Notes under the pieces: model-generated
Told to the model about the DNA's origin: nothing
Databases searched by the model: none
The model's input: the letters and a program-made list of their open reading frames with translations, nothing else
Source: Streptomyces sp. OfavH-34-F
Lineage (GTDB): Bacteria > Actinomycetota > Actinomycetes > Streptomycetales > Streptomycetaceae
DNA length: 64,000 nt
NCBI RefSeq assembly: GCF_022347745.1
Contig: NZ_JAKRGC010000001.1
Span: 62,001 to 126,000 of the forward strand
Direction: 5' to 3'
Translations under genes and position numbers: made by a program
Shown: positions 31,347-39,462 of the stretch, in pieces
Layout of the letters: the number at the start of each line of letters is the position of its first letter
Numbering within the stretch: position 1 is the stretch's first letter

Positions 31347-33218
31347 TTACCTCACCAACAGCACGATCAGGGTCAATACGCAGAAGCCGACGGCAGCTTG
31401 GGCGTAGTACTGGTGCAGCAGCCCAGTCTGCGGGCGGCGCGCCCACCGCCCGAGACGGCGCGCACCGGACGCGACCGCGCCTACGGCGGCGTCGATGCCG
31501 TCGTCGTCCAGGCGGCGCGCGAACCGGGAGGCCGCCAGGCCGGCCCGGGCGGTCTGCCGGACCGCGCCGTCCACGACCCGGTCGTCGAAGACGGTCAGGG
31601 CACGGGCCAGGGCCAGGACCGGACCGACGACGAGCAGGTACGCAGCCCGCTCCAGGCCCAACCAGCCCTCCGCCCAGCCCGCCACAACCCGCGGTGCCGG
31701 AGTGGGGTGGGAGGAGTGCCACCAGGCCCACGTCGCAGCGGCGAGCGCCACGCCGGCCGACAGACCCAGCTCCCACGCTTTCGGCGAGGGCTCGGAAGGG
31801 GCGCCGACCAGTCGCTCGATCCAGGAAGCGGGGCCGGGCAGAGCCAGTACGCCCAGCACCGCCGCGAGGCTGGTCAACGCCCACAGCGGGAAGGGTGCGG
31901 CGCGCGGGACGCGGCGGGTGCCGTGCTCCTCGGTGTCGTACCCCGCTTCTGCGTCGGCGGGCAGTGGCCGGGTGACGTACCACAGGGCCTTGACGCTGTA
32001 GACGGCCGACACGGCCGCGGCGGCCAGCCCGACGGCGTACAGGGCGGTGTTCTCGGCGCGGGCGGCGGCGAGGATCTCGTCCTTGGCCGCCCACAGCGAC
32101 AGCGGCGCCAGCCCGGCCAGCGTCAGGGTGCCAAGAGAGAAGGCGGCACCGACCAGGCGGTAGGTGCGGGCGGCGCCGCGAAGGGCTGGCAACTGCTTGG
32201 TGCCCAGCGCTGTCAGCCACGCCCCTGCGGCCAGGAACAGTCCCGACTTGGTGGCGGCGTGCGCGACGAGCTGGGTGAGGCCGCCGGCCACGCCGCCGCT
32301 TCCGGCCGCAAGGACCATGAACCCGATCTGCGCTGAAGTGGAGGCCGCGAGCAGCTGTTTCAGGTCGTTCTGGGCGACGGCCACCAGGCCAAGGACCAGG
32401 GCGGTGGCCGCGCCGGTCCAGGCGACCATCGGTCCCGCCCAGTCGGTGGCGGCCAGCAGCGGGTGCAGGCGCAGCAGCAGGTAGGCACCGGCGGCGACCA
32501 TGGTCGCCGAGTGGAGCAGCGCCGAGACCGGGCTGGGACCCTGCATGGCCTTGGAAAGCCAGAAGGAGAACGGCAACTGTGCGGACTTGCCCAACGCCGA
32601 GGCCACGACTCCCGCGGTGACCACGTGCAGCCACGGCGAGGCCGCCTGCGGCAGCGCGTCCAGGCGCAGCGAGCCGACGCCGCCCGCGAGCGCGGCCCCG
32701 GCCGCGAGATACAGGCCGAGGTCGGCGGTGCGCGTGGTGAGGAAGGCGACGTTCGCGGCCTGAACCCGTTCCGGCTGCTGCCACCAGTAGCCGATCAGCG
32801 CCCAGCTGGTCGCGCCCATGACCTCCCAGGCCATCAGCAGCAGCGGCAGCGTGGTTGCCGTGACGGTGACCAGCATGGCCCCGGCGAACAGCAGCATCAG
32901 TCCGTAGAACCGGCCCCGGTTCTCGCCTTGACCGAACTCCCCGGTGGAGAACAGCAGCACCCCCAGGGTGACCGCGGCAACGGTGATCACCATGACGGCG
33001 GACAGACCGTCCACCGCGAGCCCTGCCCGCATCCCGGTAAACAGCGGCGCGCTCGCCTCGGGCCGTGTGAGCGCGGCGGTCACGGCCAGACCCAGCGTCG
33101 CCAGGGCCGCCGCCACCCCGAGGAAGGAAGCCGACCGGTTGACGCCTCGGCCAGCCAGGCAGAGGACGGTCCCCGCGCCCAGGGGCACACAGATCAGCAG
33201 CCAGAGCAGCACGGTCAC
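31347..33218 (-). CDS. nuoL: Complex I-like membrane subunit NuoL
   Basis: This 623-residue protein is the largest antiporter-like subunit, with 'LLLMAWEVMGATSWALIGYW' carrying the TM5 Glu, 'SAQLPFSFWLSKAMQGPSPV' with the TM7 Lys, and 'ALLHSATMVAAGAYLLLRLH' with the channel His/Lys region. The C-terminal extension (about residues 540-623) corresponds to the lateral helix and anchor. Full-length for NuoL. It overlaps nuoK by 4 bp at 33,215-33,218. Confidence 0.9.
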   Translation of the reverse strand: MTVLLWLLICVPLGAGTVLCLAGRGVNRSASFLGVAAALATLGLAVTAALTRPEASAPLFTGMRAGLAVDGLSAVMVITVAAVTLGVLLFSTGEFGQGENRGRFYGLMLLFAGAMLVTVTATTLPLLLMAWEVMGATSWALIGYWWQQPERVQAANVAFLTTRTADLGLYLAAGAALAGGVGSLRLDALPQAASPWLHVVTAGVVASALGKSAQLPFSFWLSKAMQGPSPVSALLHSATMVAAGAYLLLRLHPLLAATDWAGPMVAWTGAATALVLGLVAVAQNDLKQLLAASTSAQIGFMVLAAGSGGVAGGLTQLVAHAATKSGLFLAAGAWLTALGTKQLPALRGAARTYRLVGAAFSLGTLTLAGLAPLSLWAAKDEILAAARAENTALYAVGLAAAAVSAVYSVKALWYVTRPLPADAEAGYDTEEHGTRRVPRAAPFPLWALTSLAAVLGVLALPGPASWIERLVGAPSEPSPKAWELGLSAGVALAAATWAWWHSSHPTPAPRVVAGWAEGWLGLERAAYLLVVGPVLALARALTVFDDRVVDGAVRQTARAGLAASRFARRLDDDGIDAAVGAVASGARRLGRWARRPQTGLLHQYYAQAAVGFCVLTLIVLLVR

Positions 33219-33520
33219 CCCTTCAGGTCCTCGGCCATGTCGGTCATGTCGACCTGCCGGGCCCGGTAGATCGCTGTGGTGACGGCGAAGCCCATCGCCA
33301 TCTCCACCGCCATCGCCACCACCGCCGCCACGATCACCACCTGGCCACTGCCTGCGGCGGGGGCGATAAAGTGCCAGAAGTCGGCGGCCGCCACGATGAT
33401 CCCGCCGATCATCAACTCGATTCCCATCATGATCATCACGATGGACTGCTGGGACAGTGCACCGAACAGGCCAGTGCAGAACAGGCCCGCGGCCAGCACC
33501 AAAAGCAGTTCGAAGGTCAT
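33215..33520 (-). CDS. nuoK: Complex I-like membrane subunit NuoK
   Basis: This 101-residue protein has three membrane helices with the two buried acidic residues expected of NuoK ('IVMIMMGIELMIGGIIV' and 'AVVAMAVEMAMGFAVTTAIY'). ATG 33,520 overlaps the nuoJ stop (33,517-33,520), indicating coupled translation. Related to MrpC of multisubunit antiporters. Confidence 0.9.
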   Translation of the reverse strand: MTFELLLVLAAGLFCTGLFGALSQQSIVMIMMGIELMIGGIIVAAADFWHFIAPAAGSGQVVIVAAVVAMAVEMAMGFAVTTAIYRARQVDMTDMAEDLKG

Positions 33521-34086
33521 CGGCCCACCCCTCCGCCGGCCGGGTCCTTCGCGGGGCGTTGGTCGAGGTCGTCGCCGAAGCGGTCGTAGCGGCCCCGGTG
33601 GGTGGCCAGCACGGTGGCGCCGACCATGGTGGCCAGCAGCACGAACCCGAGGGTGACCATGGTCAGCATCTGGTCGCCCATCAGGGACATGCCGACCTGG
33701 AGGGTGGTATCGCTCGGCCGGGCACCGCTCCGGCGTGGCCAGGGCACGGCGAAGATCCCGGCGACCAGGGCGGCGAACACCACGGAGCTGACGGCCAGCG
33801 CGCCGCGCGTGTTGTGCAGCATGGACATCGGCATCAGACCGGCCGGGTTCATCATGTAAGCGATCATGAACACGGCCATGATCACCATCTCCATGACCAT
33901 CATCAGCACGATCACCACACCCAGGTACGGCAGCCCCAGCACGGCCACCACACCACCGACGCAAGCCAGAGACGCCAGCAGGGAGAAGGTGACGCGGGCC
34001 ATCGAGTTGAGGGTGAACACCAGCACGCCGCCGGCCAGGGCGAGCGCGCCCAGCACCCCCAGCAGCACGAGGTCCGACGTACTCAT
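33517..34086 (-). CDS. nuoJ: Complex I-like membrane subunit NuoJ
   Basis: This 189-residue protein has about five membrane helices and the NuoJ segment 'GLPYLGVVIVLMMVMEMVIM' in place of the usual YVGAIMVLFLFVIM pattern; the helix-3 Tyr is kept. The variant is unusually Met-rich. It lies 19 bp after nuoH. nuoI, normally between nuoH and nuoJ, is absent. Confidence 0.8.
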   Translation of the reverse strand: MSTSDLVLLGVLGALALAGGVLVFTLNSMARVTFSLLASLACVGGVVAVLGLPYLGVVIVLMMVMEMVIMAVFMIAYMMNPAGLMPMSMLHNTRGALAVSSVVFAALVAGIFAVPWPRRSGARPSDTTLQVGMSLMGDQMLTMVTLGFVLLATMVGATVLATHRGRYDRFGDDLDQRPAKDPAGGGVGR

Positions 34087-34105
34087 GGTGTGATCCCCTT
34101 GCTCT

Positions 34106-35035
34106 TCATCGGTTCAGGTCGACCAGGGCCGGAATGAGTACCTGCACGATCGTCAGCGGAATGAGCACCACCCAGACGAACTCCACATACCGGTCAGCCC
34201 GGATGACCGGCAGCCGCCGCACCGCCACCACCAGCACGGCCAGTACCAGCAGCGTCTTCACCAGCGACCAGGCCCAGGCGGGCATGCCCGGTCCCGCACC
34301 GCCGCCCAGGAACAGTGGGACCGCCATCGCCGCGCCGGCCGCCAGCCACAGCCACCGCCCGGCCTCGAGCAGCAGCCGGTCCGCCCCGGCAACTTCGCTC
34401 AGTACCCCGCCGGCCAGGTCACGGCCGACCGGGTAGGCGAACGGTCCCAGGAAACTGAAGGCGAGCACCCCGGCCAGATAGACGACAGAGGCGACCGGCA
34501 TCCACACCGCGTACCACAGGCCGTGCTGGGCGGCGGCGATGTCACTCACCCGCAGGGATTGCGCCCCGGTCGCGGTCGAGATCAGCGCGAACATCATCGG
34601 CAGTTCGTAGGCCAGGCCCTGGGCCAGGAACCGGTAGCCGCCGACCAGGGAGAAGGCCGCGTTGGGGCCCCACCCGGCCAGCCACAACCCGGCCCAGGTC
34701 AGCACCTCCATGGCGTTGAACCACACCACCCCGACCGACAGGTCGGCCACCGCCATGCCACCGAACGGGATCACCAGCGTGGACAGCACCGCCGCCACCG
34801 GCACCGTGACCACACCGGCCCGCCACAGCAGCACATCCGAGGCCGGCAGGCGCCGCGGCTGTGCCAGCAGCGCCCCTGGCACGCCGAGAAACGGCCGAAC
34901 CATGGTCGCAGGGCTGACAGACCGGCCCGCGTCCCGGGCTTCAAGCGCCGCATGGCCGACCACCGCCAGCCCGGCCAGCGCGAGCAGCATCACGGGTGCC
35001 GCCAGCAGCGTCCACCATGCCCCTGCCTCAACCAC
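34106..35035 (-). CDS. nuoH: Divergent complex I-like subunit NuoH
   Basis: This 309-residue protein has about eight membrane helices and is recognisable from 'FNAMEVLTWAGLWLAGWGPN' and 'ALVGGYR'-type sequence (FSLVGGYRFLAQGLAYE), which correspond to the NuoH central helices. The first cytoplasmic loop lacks the family's ERR...GPN quinone-channel motif. The Glu-rich loop after helix 5 is also changed. Together with the missing iron-sulfur subunits this argues against normal quinone reduction. The ATG overlaps the end of the NuoB/D-like gene by 8 bp. Confidence 0.8.
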   Translation of the reverse strand: MVEAGAWWTLLAAPVMLLALAGLAVVGHAALEARDAGRSVSPATMVRPFLGVPGALLAQPRRLPASDVLLWRAGVVTVPVAAVLSTLVIPFGGMAVADLSVGVVWFNAMEVLTWAGLWLAGWGPNAAFSLVGGYRFLAQGLAYELPMMFALISTATGAQSLRVSDIAAAQHGLWYAVWMPVASVVYLAGVLAFSFLGPFAYPVGRDLAGGVLSEVAGADRLLLEAGRWLWLAAGAAMAVPLFLGGGAGPGMPAWAWSLVKTLLVLAVLVVAVRRLPVIRADRYVEFVWVVLIPLTIVQVLIPALVDLNR

Positions 35036-36452
35036 GGGCCTCCACCTCGCTTCGTGCCGTAGCGAGTTCGTCCAGGTCCGGGTCGAGGCTGGCCACGATG
35101 AGGCGGGCCGCGGCCAGTTCTGCCCCCGTCAGCAGCCCTGGCAGCAGCGCGATCAGCGGGGCCGACGGCGGGTCATCCCCCCTCCAGCAGCCGCGGGGGC
35201 TTTCCTCCCTCGCCGGTCGAAGCGGTGACGGCTCCTCCAGCCGCCCCACATCGCGGCGGAGGTCGGCAAGCCACTGCCGGTAGCGATCGGTCGCGTCCCC
35301 ACCGGCCCGCGCCGCCGGCCCGCTCACCCCGGCCTCACGCGCCTCTTCCGTGCTCACCTGGCCGATCCCTCGGGTCATCCAGGCCAACGTCCGCGACCGG
35401 CCGACCCGGCGGGCGAAACGCTCCAGCCGAGGCGCGAACCCCTCACCGGGCGCACCGTCGAGCAGGTCGTCGCGCAGCCGCCTCGCCACGATCGTCTCGG
35501 CGGGCCACCCGGCCACCGACAGCAGCCGGGCCAGACTGTCCAGATGCGCGGCCGCCCGACGCCGGGCCGCCTCACCCACGCTCACCGGCTCACCAGCCGC
35601 AGCGCGCAGCCACGGCTGCACCCAGAACGCTTCCCTTCCCGTGGTGTCGGACCGCAGCGGCTCCTCGACCTTGGCTTCCTGCACGACGTCGCCCTGCAAG
35701 GTCACGCGGATGGTCAGTCCGGCCGGCCAGTCGGCAAGCAACGGCCCCAGGCCCACGTGCAGCTGGTCGAGCATCAGGCCGTCACGGTCCTCACCCTGCT
35801 CGGCCATCGGCAGCCCGCCCGGCATCTCCATGTCACCGCCGCCGTGACCGCCATGCGCCTCATGGTCGCCGTGGCCCTGGCTTGTGTCACCCTCGCCGCC
35901 GCCGTGGCCGTCGTGGGCTTCGTGGTGTTCATCCTGCGGGTCGGCCTGGCTGTCCCCGCGCTGCGCTTCCGCATCATGATGATGGTCGCCGTTCCCGTCG
36001 TCGTGCTCGTCGTGTGAACCGTTGGCGTCGCCGTGCCCCTCGTCGTGGTCTTCACCACCGCGAGACTCCTGGTGGTGCGGGCCGGCATCATCACCACTCC
36101 GGCCTGCTCCGGCAGGCGCCTCGGCCTGCGTGCACTGATCAACTGGCGTGGTGAGCCGGGCCTGTCCGGTCTCCAGCGCGGCCTCGACGTCACCGGCACC
36201 GGGCGCGTGGACGCGAGCGCGGGGCGCGGGCAGGTCCTGCCACAGCCGATTCAGCGCCGGATGCAGGTCCGGGCAGTCCGGCCCGGCGATGAGCAGCACA
36301 TCCGCCTGCGCCGGGGTTGCGACCAGTGGCCAGTCCCGCAGCCGCAGCAAGCGCTCTGCTTCCAGCCGCGCAGCCGCTCCGCCCGGCAGGGTGGCCAGCA
36401 GCACACGGGGCCGAGCCGCGGCAGCGCGCAGGGCAAGGCCGGTCACGTCCAT
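35028..36452 (-). CDS. Degenerate NuoB-NuoD-like fusion with long His/Asp-rich linker
   Basis: This 474-residue protein starts at ATG 36,452. Residues 1-100 resemble NuoB ('TPAQADVLLIAGPDCPDLHP' aligns with the PRQADVMIVAGT segment), but the Cys-Cys and other ligands of cluster N2 are gone. Residues about 125-225 are a hydrophilic linker dominated by His, Asp, Glu and Gly (for example HDEHDDGNGDHHHD), a possible metal-binding tract. Residues about 240-400 weakly resemble NuoD. Similar fused genes occur in the second nuo cluster of Streptomyces. It overlaps nuoA by 10 bp. Confidence 0.65.
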   Translation of the reverse strand: MDVTGLALRAAAARPRVLLATLPGGAAARLEAERLLRLRDWPLVATPAQADVLLIAGPDCPDLHPALNRLWQDLPAPRARVHAPGAGDVEAALETGQARLTTPVDQCTQAEAPAGAGRSGDDAGPHHQESRGGEDHDEGHGDANGSHDEHDDGNGDHHHDAEAQRGDSQADPQDEHHEAHDGHGGGEGDTSQGHGDHEAHGGHGGGDMEMPGGLPMAEQGEDRDGLMLDQLHVGLGPLLADWPAGLTIRVTLQGDVVQEAKVEEPLRSDTTGREAFWVQPWLRAAAGEPVSVGEAARRRAAAHLDSLARLLSVAGWPAETIVARRLRDDLLDGAPGEGFAPRLERFARRVGRSRTLAWMTRGIGQVSTEEAREAGVSGPAARAGGDATDRYRQWLADLRRDVGRLEEPSPLRPAREESPRGCWRGDDPPSAPLIALLPGLLTGAELAAARLIVASLDPDLDELATARSEVEARG

Positions 36453-36793
36453 CGCAGCGCACCCTCCCGCCAGGCGTAGACGACCCCGGCCAGCAGAACC
36501 CCCAGGAAGACGAACATCTCGATCACTGCACTGGGCCCCATGGCAGAGATCACCCGCGTCCACGGGTACATGAACACCATCTCCATATCGAAGGCCAGGA
36601 AGAGCATCGTCACGGTGTACCAGCGCACGTGGAACCGGCTCACCGCATGCTCGACCGGCTCCAGCCCCGACCCGAACGGCGCAGCGGCCACCGGATCAGC
36701 AGACAACCGCGCCGCCCAGGCCGCCCCGTAGACGCCGACGACGGCCAGCGCGGCGACGCCCAGGAGCGACAGCGCCGCCGTGGTGCCGCTCAC
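36443..36793 (-). CDS. nuoA: Complex I-like membrane subunit NuoA
   Basis: This 116-residue protein has three helices with the NuoA motifs 'FGSGLEPVEHAVSRFHVRWY' and 'AFDMEMVFMYPW', which keep the conserved acidic residues. The Cys of the usual Y.CG loop is replaced (FGSG). It is the first gene of the operon. Upstream, at 36,938-36,952, is a CsoR-like C/G palindrome. Confidence 0.9.
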   Translation of the reverse strand: MSGTTAALSLLGVAALAVVGVYGAAWAARLSADPVAAAPFGSGLEPVEHAVSRFHVRWYTVTMLFLAFDMEMVFMYPWTRVISAMGPSAVIEMFVFLGVLLAGVVYAWREGALRWT

Positions 36794-36937
36794 CCCGTCT
36801 CACCGCCTTGGCAGGCGACCGGAAGGCGTCCGCGGTTCCGCCCCGTCGCAAGCCCGGGGCGGAGCGCATCAACGGTGTTGGCGGCCTGGGCGGGCATTTC
36901 CGGTGCTCCTCTCTGCTGCCGTCCTGAGCCAGTCGCG

Positions 36938-36952
36938 TACCCCCCGGGGGCA
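36938..36952. promoter_or_regulatory. CsoR-like copper operator upstream of the nuo operon
   Basis: TACCCCCCGGGGGCA is a near-perfect palindrome of the C5/G5 type bound by actinobacterial copper sensor CsoR (typical form TACCCCC-GGGGGTA). It lies 145 bp upstream of the nuoA start. A better copy is found at 39,309-39,323 before the oxidase operon. No csoR gene is in the window, so a regulator would act from elsewhere. Confidence 0.5.
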
Positions 36953-37087
36953 TGCGTAATCAGACTCGGCCGGGCGTCCCTTGTGAGGATTCCGGCTGCG
37001 GGCTGCGAAAAGGGGCGTGGCGCGCCGCGCTGGAGAAGGTTTCCGTCTGCGACCGTGCCGATGGCGCGCACGCTGCACTCCTGCGGC

Positions 37088-37134
37088 GGGGTTGCGCCGG
37101 GGAGCAGGGCCTCAGGGCCTCCCGGCGCAACCCC
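37088..37134 (-). terminator. Hairpin downstream of the multicopper oxidase gene
   Basis: GGGGTTGCGCCGGG (37,088-37,101) pairs exactly with CCCGGCGCAACCCC (37,121-37,134), a 14-bp GC stem starting 8 bp past the oxidase stop. No U-tract is seen, as usual in Streptomyces. Confidence 0.75.
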
Positions 37135-37141
37135 CTGGGGG

Positions 37142-38770
37142 TCAGGCGCGATAGGCGACGTTGGCCATCATCCCGGCTTCGCCGTGATAGGTGTTGTGGC
37201 AGTGCAGCATCCACTGGCCCGGGTTGTCGGCATCGAAGAAGACGGACGTCTTCGTACCTGGCAGGACGATGGTGGTGTCTTTACGCGGCCCGCTGCTGCC
37301 GAGCTGGTAGGTATGGCCGTGCAGGTGCATCGGGTGCCACATGTCGGTGCCGTTGACGAAGTCGAGCCGCACCCGCTGGCCCTCCTGGATGACGATCGGG
37401 TTCGCCTGCGGGTCGGCCATGTCGAACGGCCGCCCGTTGATGGACCAGTTGTACTTCTCCATACCACCGGTCAGCTTGATCCGGTGGGTGACGTCGGTCT
37501 TGGCCGAGGCGAGCCGGGCGCCGTCGGCCGCCCGCAGCTGCGGCGCGGTCACGATCATGCCGTCGAGTTCCCTCGGCCGGACGGTCGCCGACGGTGCGCT
37601 CCCCGAACCCGTCCGCACCAGGGCCAGGCCGCTCGCCCTCTTGCCCTCGGCCACCGCGACGAGCGGGAAGACGCCGTCGCCGAGGGTGACCAGGACGTCG
37701 TAGCGCTCGCCCATACCGACGAGCAAAGCATCCACTTCCTGGTGCCGGACGGGGAATCCGTCGGTATGGGTGATGGTCAGCTTGTGGTCACCGAGAGCGA
37801 CTCGGTAGGCGGTGTCGGAGCCGGCGTTGATGATCCGCAGCCGCACCTTCTTCCCGGGCTTGCCCGCGTAGACATCCGGGTCCGTGGCCACTCGGCCGTT
37901 GATCAGGTGGTGCGGGTATTTCACATCGCCGGCGTCGCCTCCCAGCAGCTTGCTGGTGGCGCCCATAAGCATGAACTTCATCGGCATGTCCCCGGACGGT
38001 GAGGCGGCCGAAGCGGGCGGGGACGACGCCTGGCTCATGTCCATTCCGCCCATGTCTCCCATGTCATGGCCGCCCATGCTGCTGGACGGGCTGGGGGTGT
38101 CTCCCGTGTCCGTGTGGCCGCTCATCGCCCCCATGCCGTGCTTGAGTTCGGTGAAGACCTCGTCCGGCGTGCCAGTGACACCGTCGACCCAGTCGTCGAG
38201 GAGGACCACCCACTCGTCGTCGTACGCGAGAGGCTCCTTGGGGTCCTCGACGATCAGCGGGGCGTACAGCCCTCGGTCGAGCTGGACACCGACGTGCGGG
38301 TGGAAGAAGTACGTGCCTGGGGCGTCGGCGGTGAACCGGTAGGTGAAGGTCGAGCCGGCCCGCACGGAGGTCTGAGTGAGGGGCGGCACTCCGTCACTAT
38401 CATTGCGCAGCGCGATGCCGTGCCAGTGGATCGAGGTGGCGGTCTTGTCCGGGAGCTGGTTCGACAGCTCGGCGGCCAGGGTGTCGCCGAGGGACAACCG
38501 GACCTCCTTGCCGGGAACACGCCCGTCAAAAGCCCAGGTCCTGGGCATAACGCCACTGCCCAGGTCGATCATGGCGGGTGCGGCGGTCAGGGTGAGCCGG
38601 TGCGTACGTCCGGTGCTGGTGCGCTTCTTCTCGGTGGCTGCAACCGCCGCGCCCGAGGGGCTGACCAGGGCTTTGGTGCCGGAATCATCGCCGCCGCACG
38701 CGGCGAGCGCGCCCGCGCCGGCCGCTCCCAGGCCCGCGAGCAGGACGGAACGCCGGTTGATGCTCTTCAT
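37142..38770 (-). CDS. Multicopper oxidase, exported lipoprotein with Met/His-rich insert
   Basis: This 542-residue protein has an RR-containing signal and lipobox ('NRRSVLLAGLGAAGAGALAA' then CGG), suggesting Tat export and lipid anchoring. Copper ligands are 'SIHWHGIAL', 'YFFHPHVGVQ', 'WHPMHLHGHTY' and 'MLHCHNTYHGEAGM', which give all four ligand blocks for type 1, 2 and 3 coppers with an axial Met. Between cupredoxin domains 1 and 2 an insert with 'GGHDMGDMGGMDM' likely loads Cu(I), as in CueO. It probably oxidises cuprous ions outside the cell. It is downstream of a DUF6153 gene under a CsoR-like site. Confidence 0.9.
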   Translation of the reverse strand: MKSINRRSVLLAGLGAAGAGALAACGGDDSGTKALVSPSGAAVAATEKKRTSTGRTHRLTLTAAPAMIDLGSGVMPRTWAFDGRVPGKEVRLSLGDTLAAELSNQLPDKTATSIHWHGIALRNDSDGVPPLTQTSVRAGSTFTYRFTADAPGTYFFHPHVGVQLDRGLYAPLIVEDPKEPLAYDDEWVVLLDDWVDGVTGTPDEVFTELKHGMGAMSGHTDTGDTPSPSSSMGGHDMGDMGGMDMSQASSPPASAASPSGDMPMKFMLMGATSKLLGGDAGDVKYPHHLINGRVATDPDVYAGKPGKKVRLRIINAGSDTAYRVALGDHKLTITHTDGFPVRHQEVDALLVGMGERYDVLVTLGDGVFPLVAVAEGKRASGLALVRTGSGSAPSATVRPRELDGMIVTAPQLRAADGARLASAKTDVTHRIKLTGGMEKYNWSINGRPFDMADPQANPIVIQEGQRVRLDFVNGTDMWHPMHLHGHTYQLGSSGPRKDTTIVLPGTKTSVFFDADNPGQWMLHCHNTYHGEAGMMANVAYRA

Positions 38771-38846
38771 CGTATTGCTGTCCTCTGTCTCGAAACTGCC
38801 GATGTGGTCGCATGAGGACGGCACATCGCGCGCCGTCCGGCGCGGC

Positions 38847-39263
38847 CTAAATGCGCAGTTGAGACAGGACAGACAGATCAGGCGGAGCTCGGCCGACCGC
38901 ACCGGCAGGGGCGCTCCCCGGCACCGCCTGGTGCAGGTCCGCCGGTGCGAACACGGGGCTCTGGCCGGGCACAGCGAGCTGGACAGAACCGACGCCCGCG
39001 GCGGTGCAGTGCTGCATGCCGGACATGCCGCAACCGTCGGAACCGTTTCCATACACGGGCGCTCCCGCCCAGCCCGCCACGACATGAGCATCATGACCGG
39101 CGGACGACGTGGACGGCATACCAGTGGCCGGCATGGGCGGCATGGCAGGCGCAACGGTTTCGTGATGGACGAGCACCGCCAGCGCGATGCACAGGGTACC
39201 CAACACCCCGTACACCCAGCGGAGGACTGTGCCACCGCTGCTGCGAGCTGCCCGTCGCGCCAT
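38847..39263 (-). CDS. DUF6153-like small exported protein
   Basis: This 138-residue protein has a single N-terminal membrane helix (YGVLGTLCIALAVLVHH), a Met/His/Cys-containing middle (GMPSTSSAGHDAH, 'DGCGMSGMQHC') and the DUF6153-type C-terminus 'GRAPPDLSVLSQLRI'. Function is unknown; genes of this type repeatedly adjoin copper oxidase and DUF305 genes, including twice in this window. ATG 39,263. It probably forms an operon with the oxidase 76 bp downstream. Confidence 0.7.
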   Translation of the reverse strand: MARRAARSSGGTVLRWVYGVLGTLCIALAVLVHHETVAPAMPPMPATGMPSTSSAGHDAHVVAGWAGAPVYGNGSDGCGMSGMQHCTAAGVGSVQLAVPGQSPVFAPADLHQAVPGSAPAGAVGRAPPDLSVLSQLRI

Positions 39264-39308
39264 GAACTCCGCCCGTGTCGTGTGTGCCGATGACTGACCC
39301 CGCCATCC

Positions 39309-39323
39309 TACCCCCAGGGGGTA
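39309..39323. promoter_or_regulatory. CsoR-like copper operator upstream of DUF6153-oxidase genes
   Basis: TACCCCCAGGGGGTA is a perfect odd-centred palindrome 46 bp before the DUF6153 start. It has the C5/G5 form recognised by CsoR copper sensors in Streptomyces and Mycobacterium, so copper induction of the DUF6153-oxidase operon is likely. Confidence 0.7.
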
Positions 39324-39422
39324 ACTGCGGGCCCAGCCACGGGGGACGCAGGGGAACGCCGCGTACGAGGCTATCGGGCGGCAGCCGGATGCGCCGGTCC
39401 CGGACGGCGACGCCGTGACCGT

Positions 39423-39451
39423 GTGGTCGCGGGCTGGCCGCCCGCGACCAC
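39423..39451 (-). terminator. Hairpin downstream of the MFS gene
   Basis: GTGGTCGCGGG (39,423-39,433) and CCCGCGACCAC (39,441-39,451) form an 11-bp perfect stem with a 7-base loop, 12 bp past the MFS stop. Confidence 0.7.
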
Positions 39452-39462
39452 CTGGATTGCCT

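Larger units (their letters stand above)
36794..37141. other. 348-bp intergenic region: nuo promoter side and oxidase terminator
   Basis: No gene is recognised in either strand. The left part should hold the nuo promoter with a CsoR-like site at 36,938-36,952. The right part holds a strong hairpin (37,088-37,134) that would end transcription of the multicopper oxidase gene. Frames on both strands are Arg/Pro-rich shadows. Confidence 0.5.

Noticed and set aside
37131-37142. Third C5/G5 CsoR-like palindrome
   Set aside because: It overlaps the oxidase stop codon and terminator arm and is not upstream of a gene, so a regulatory role is unlikely.
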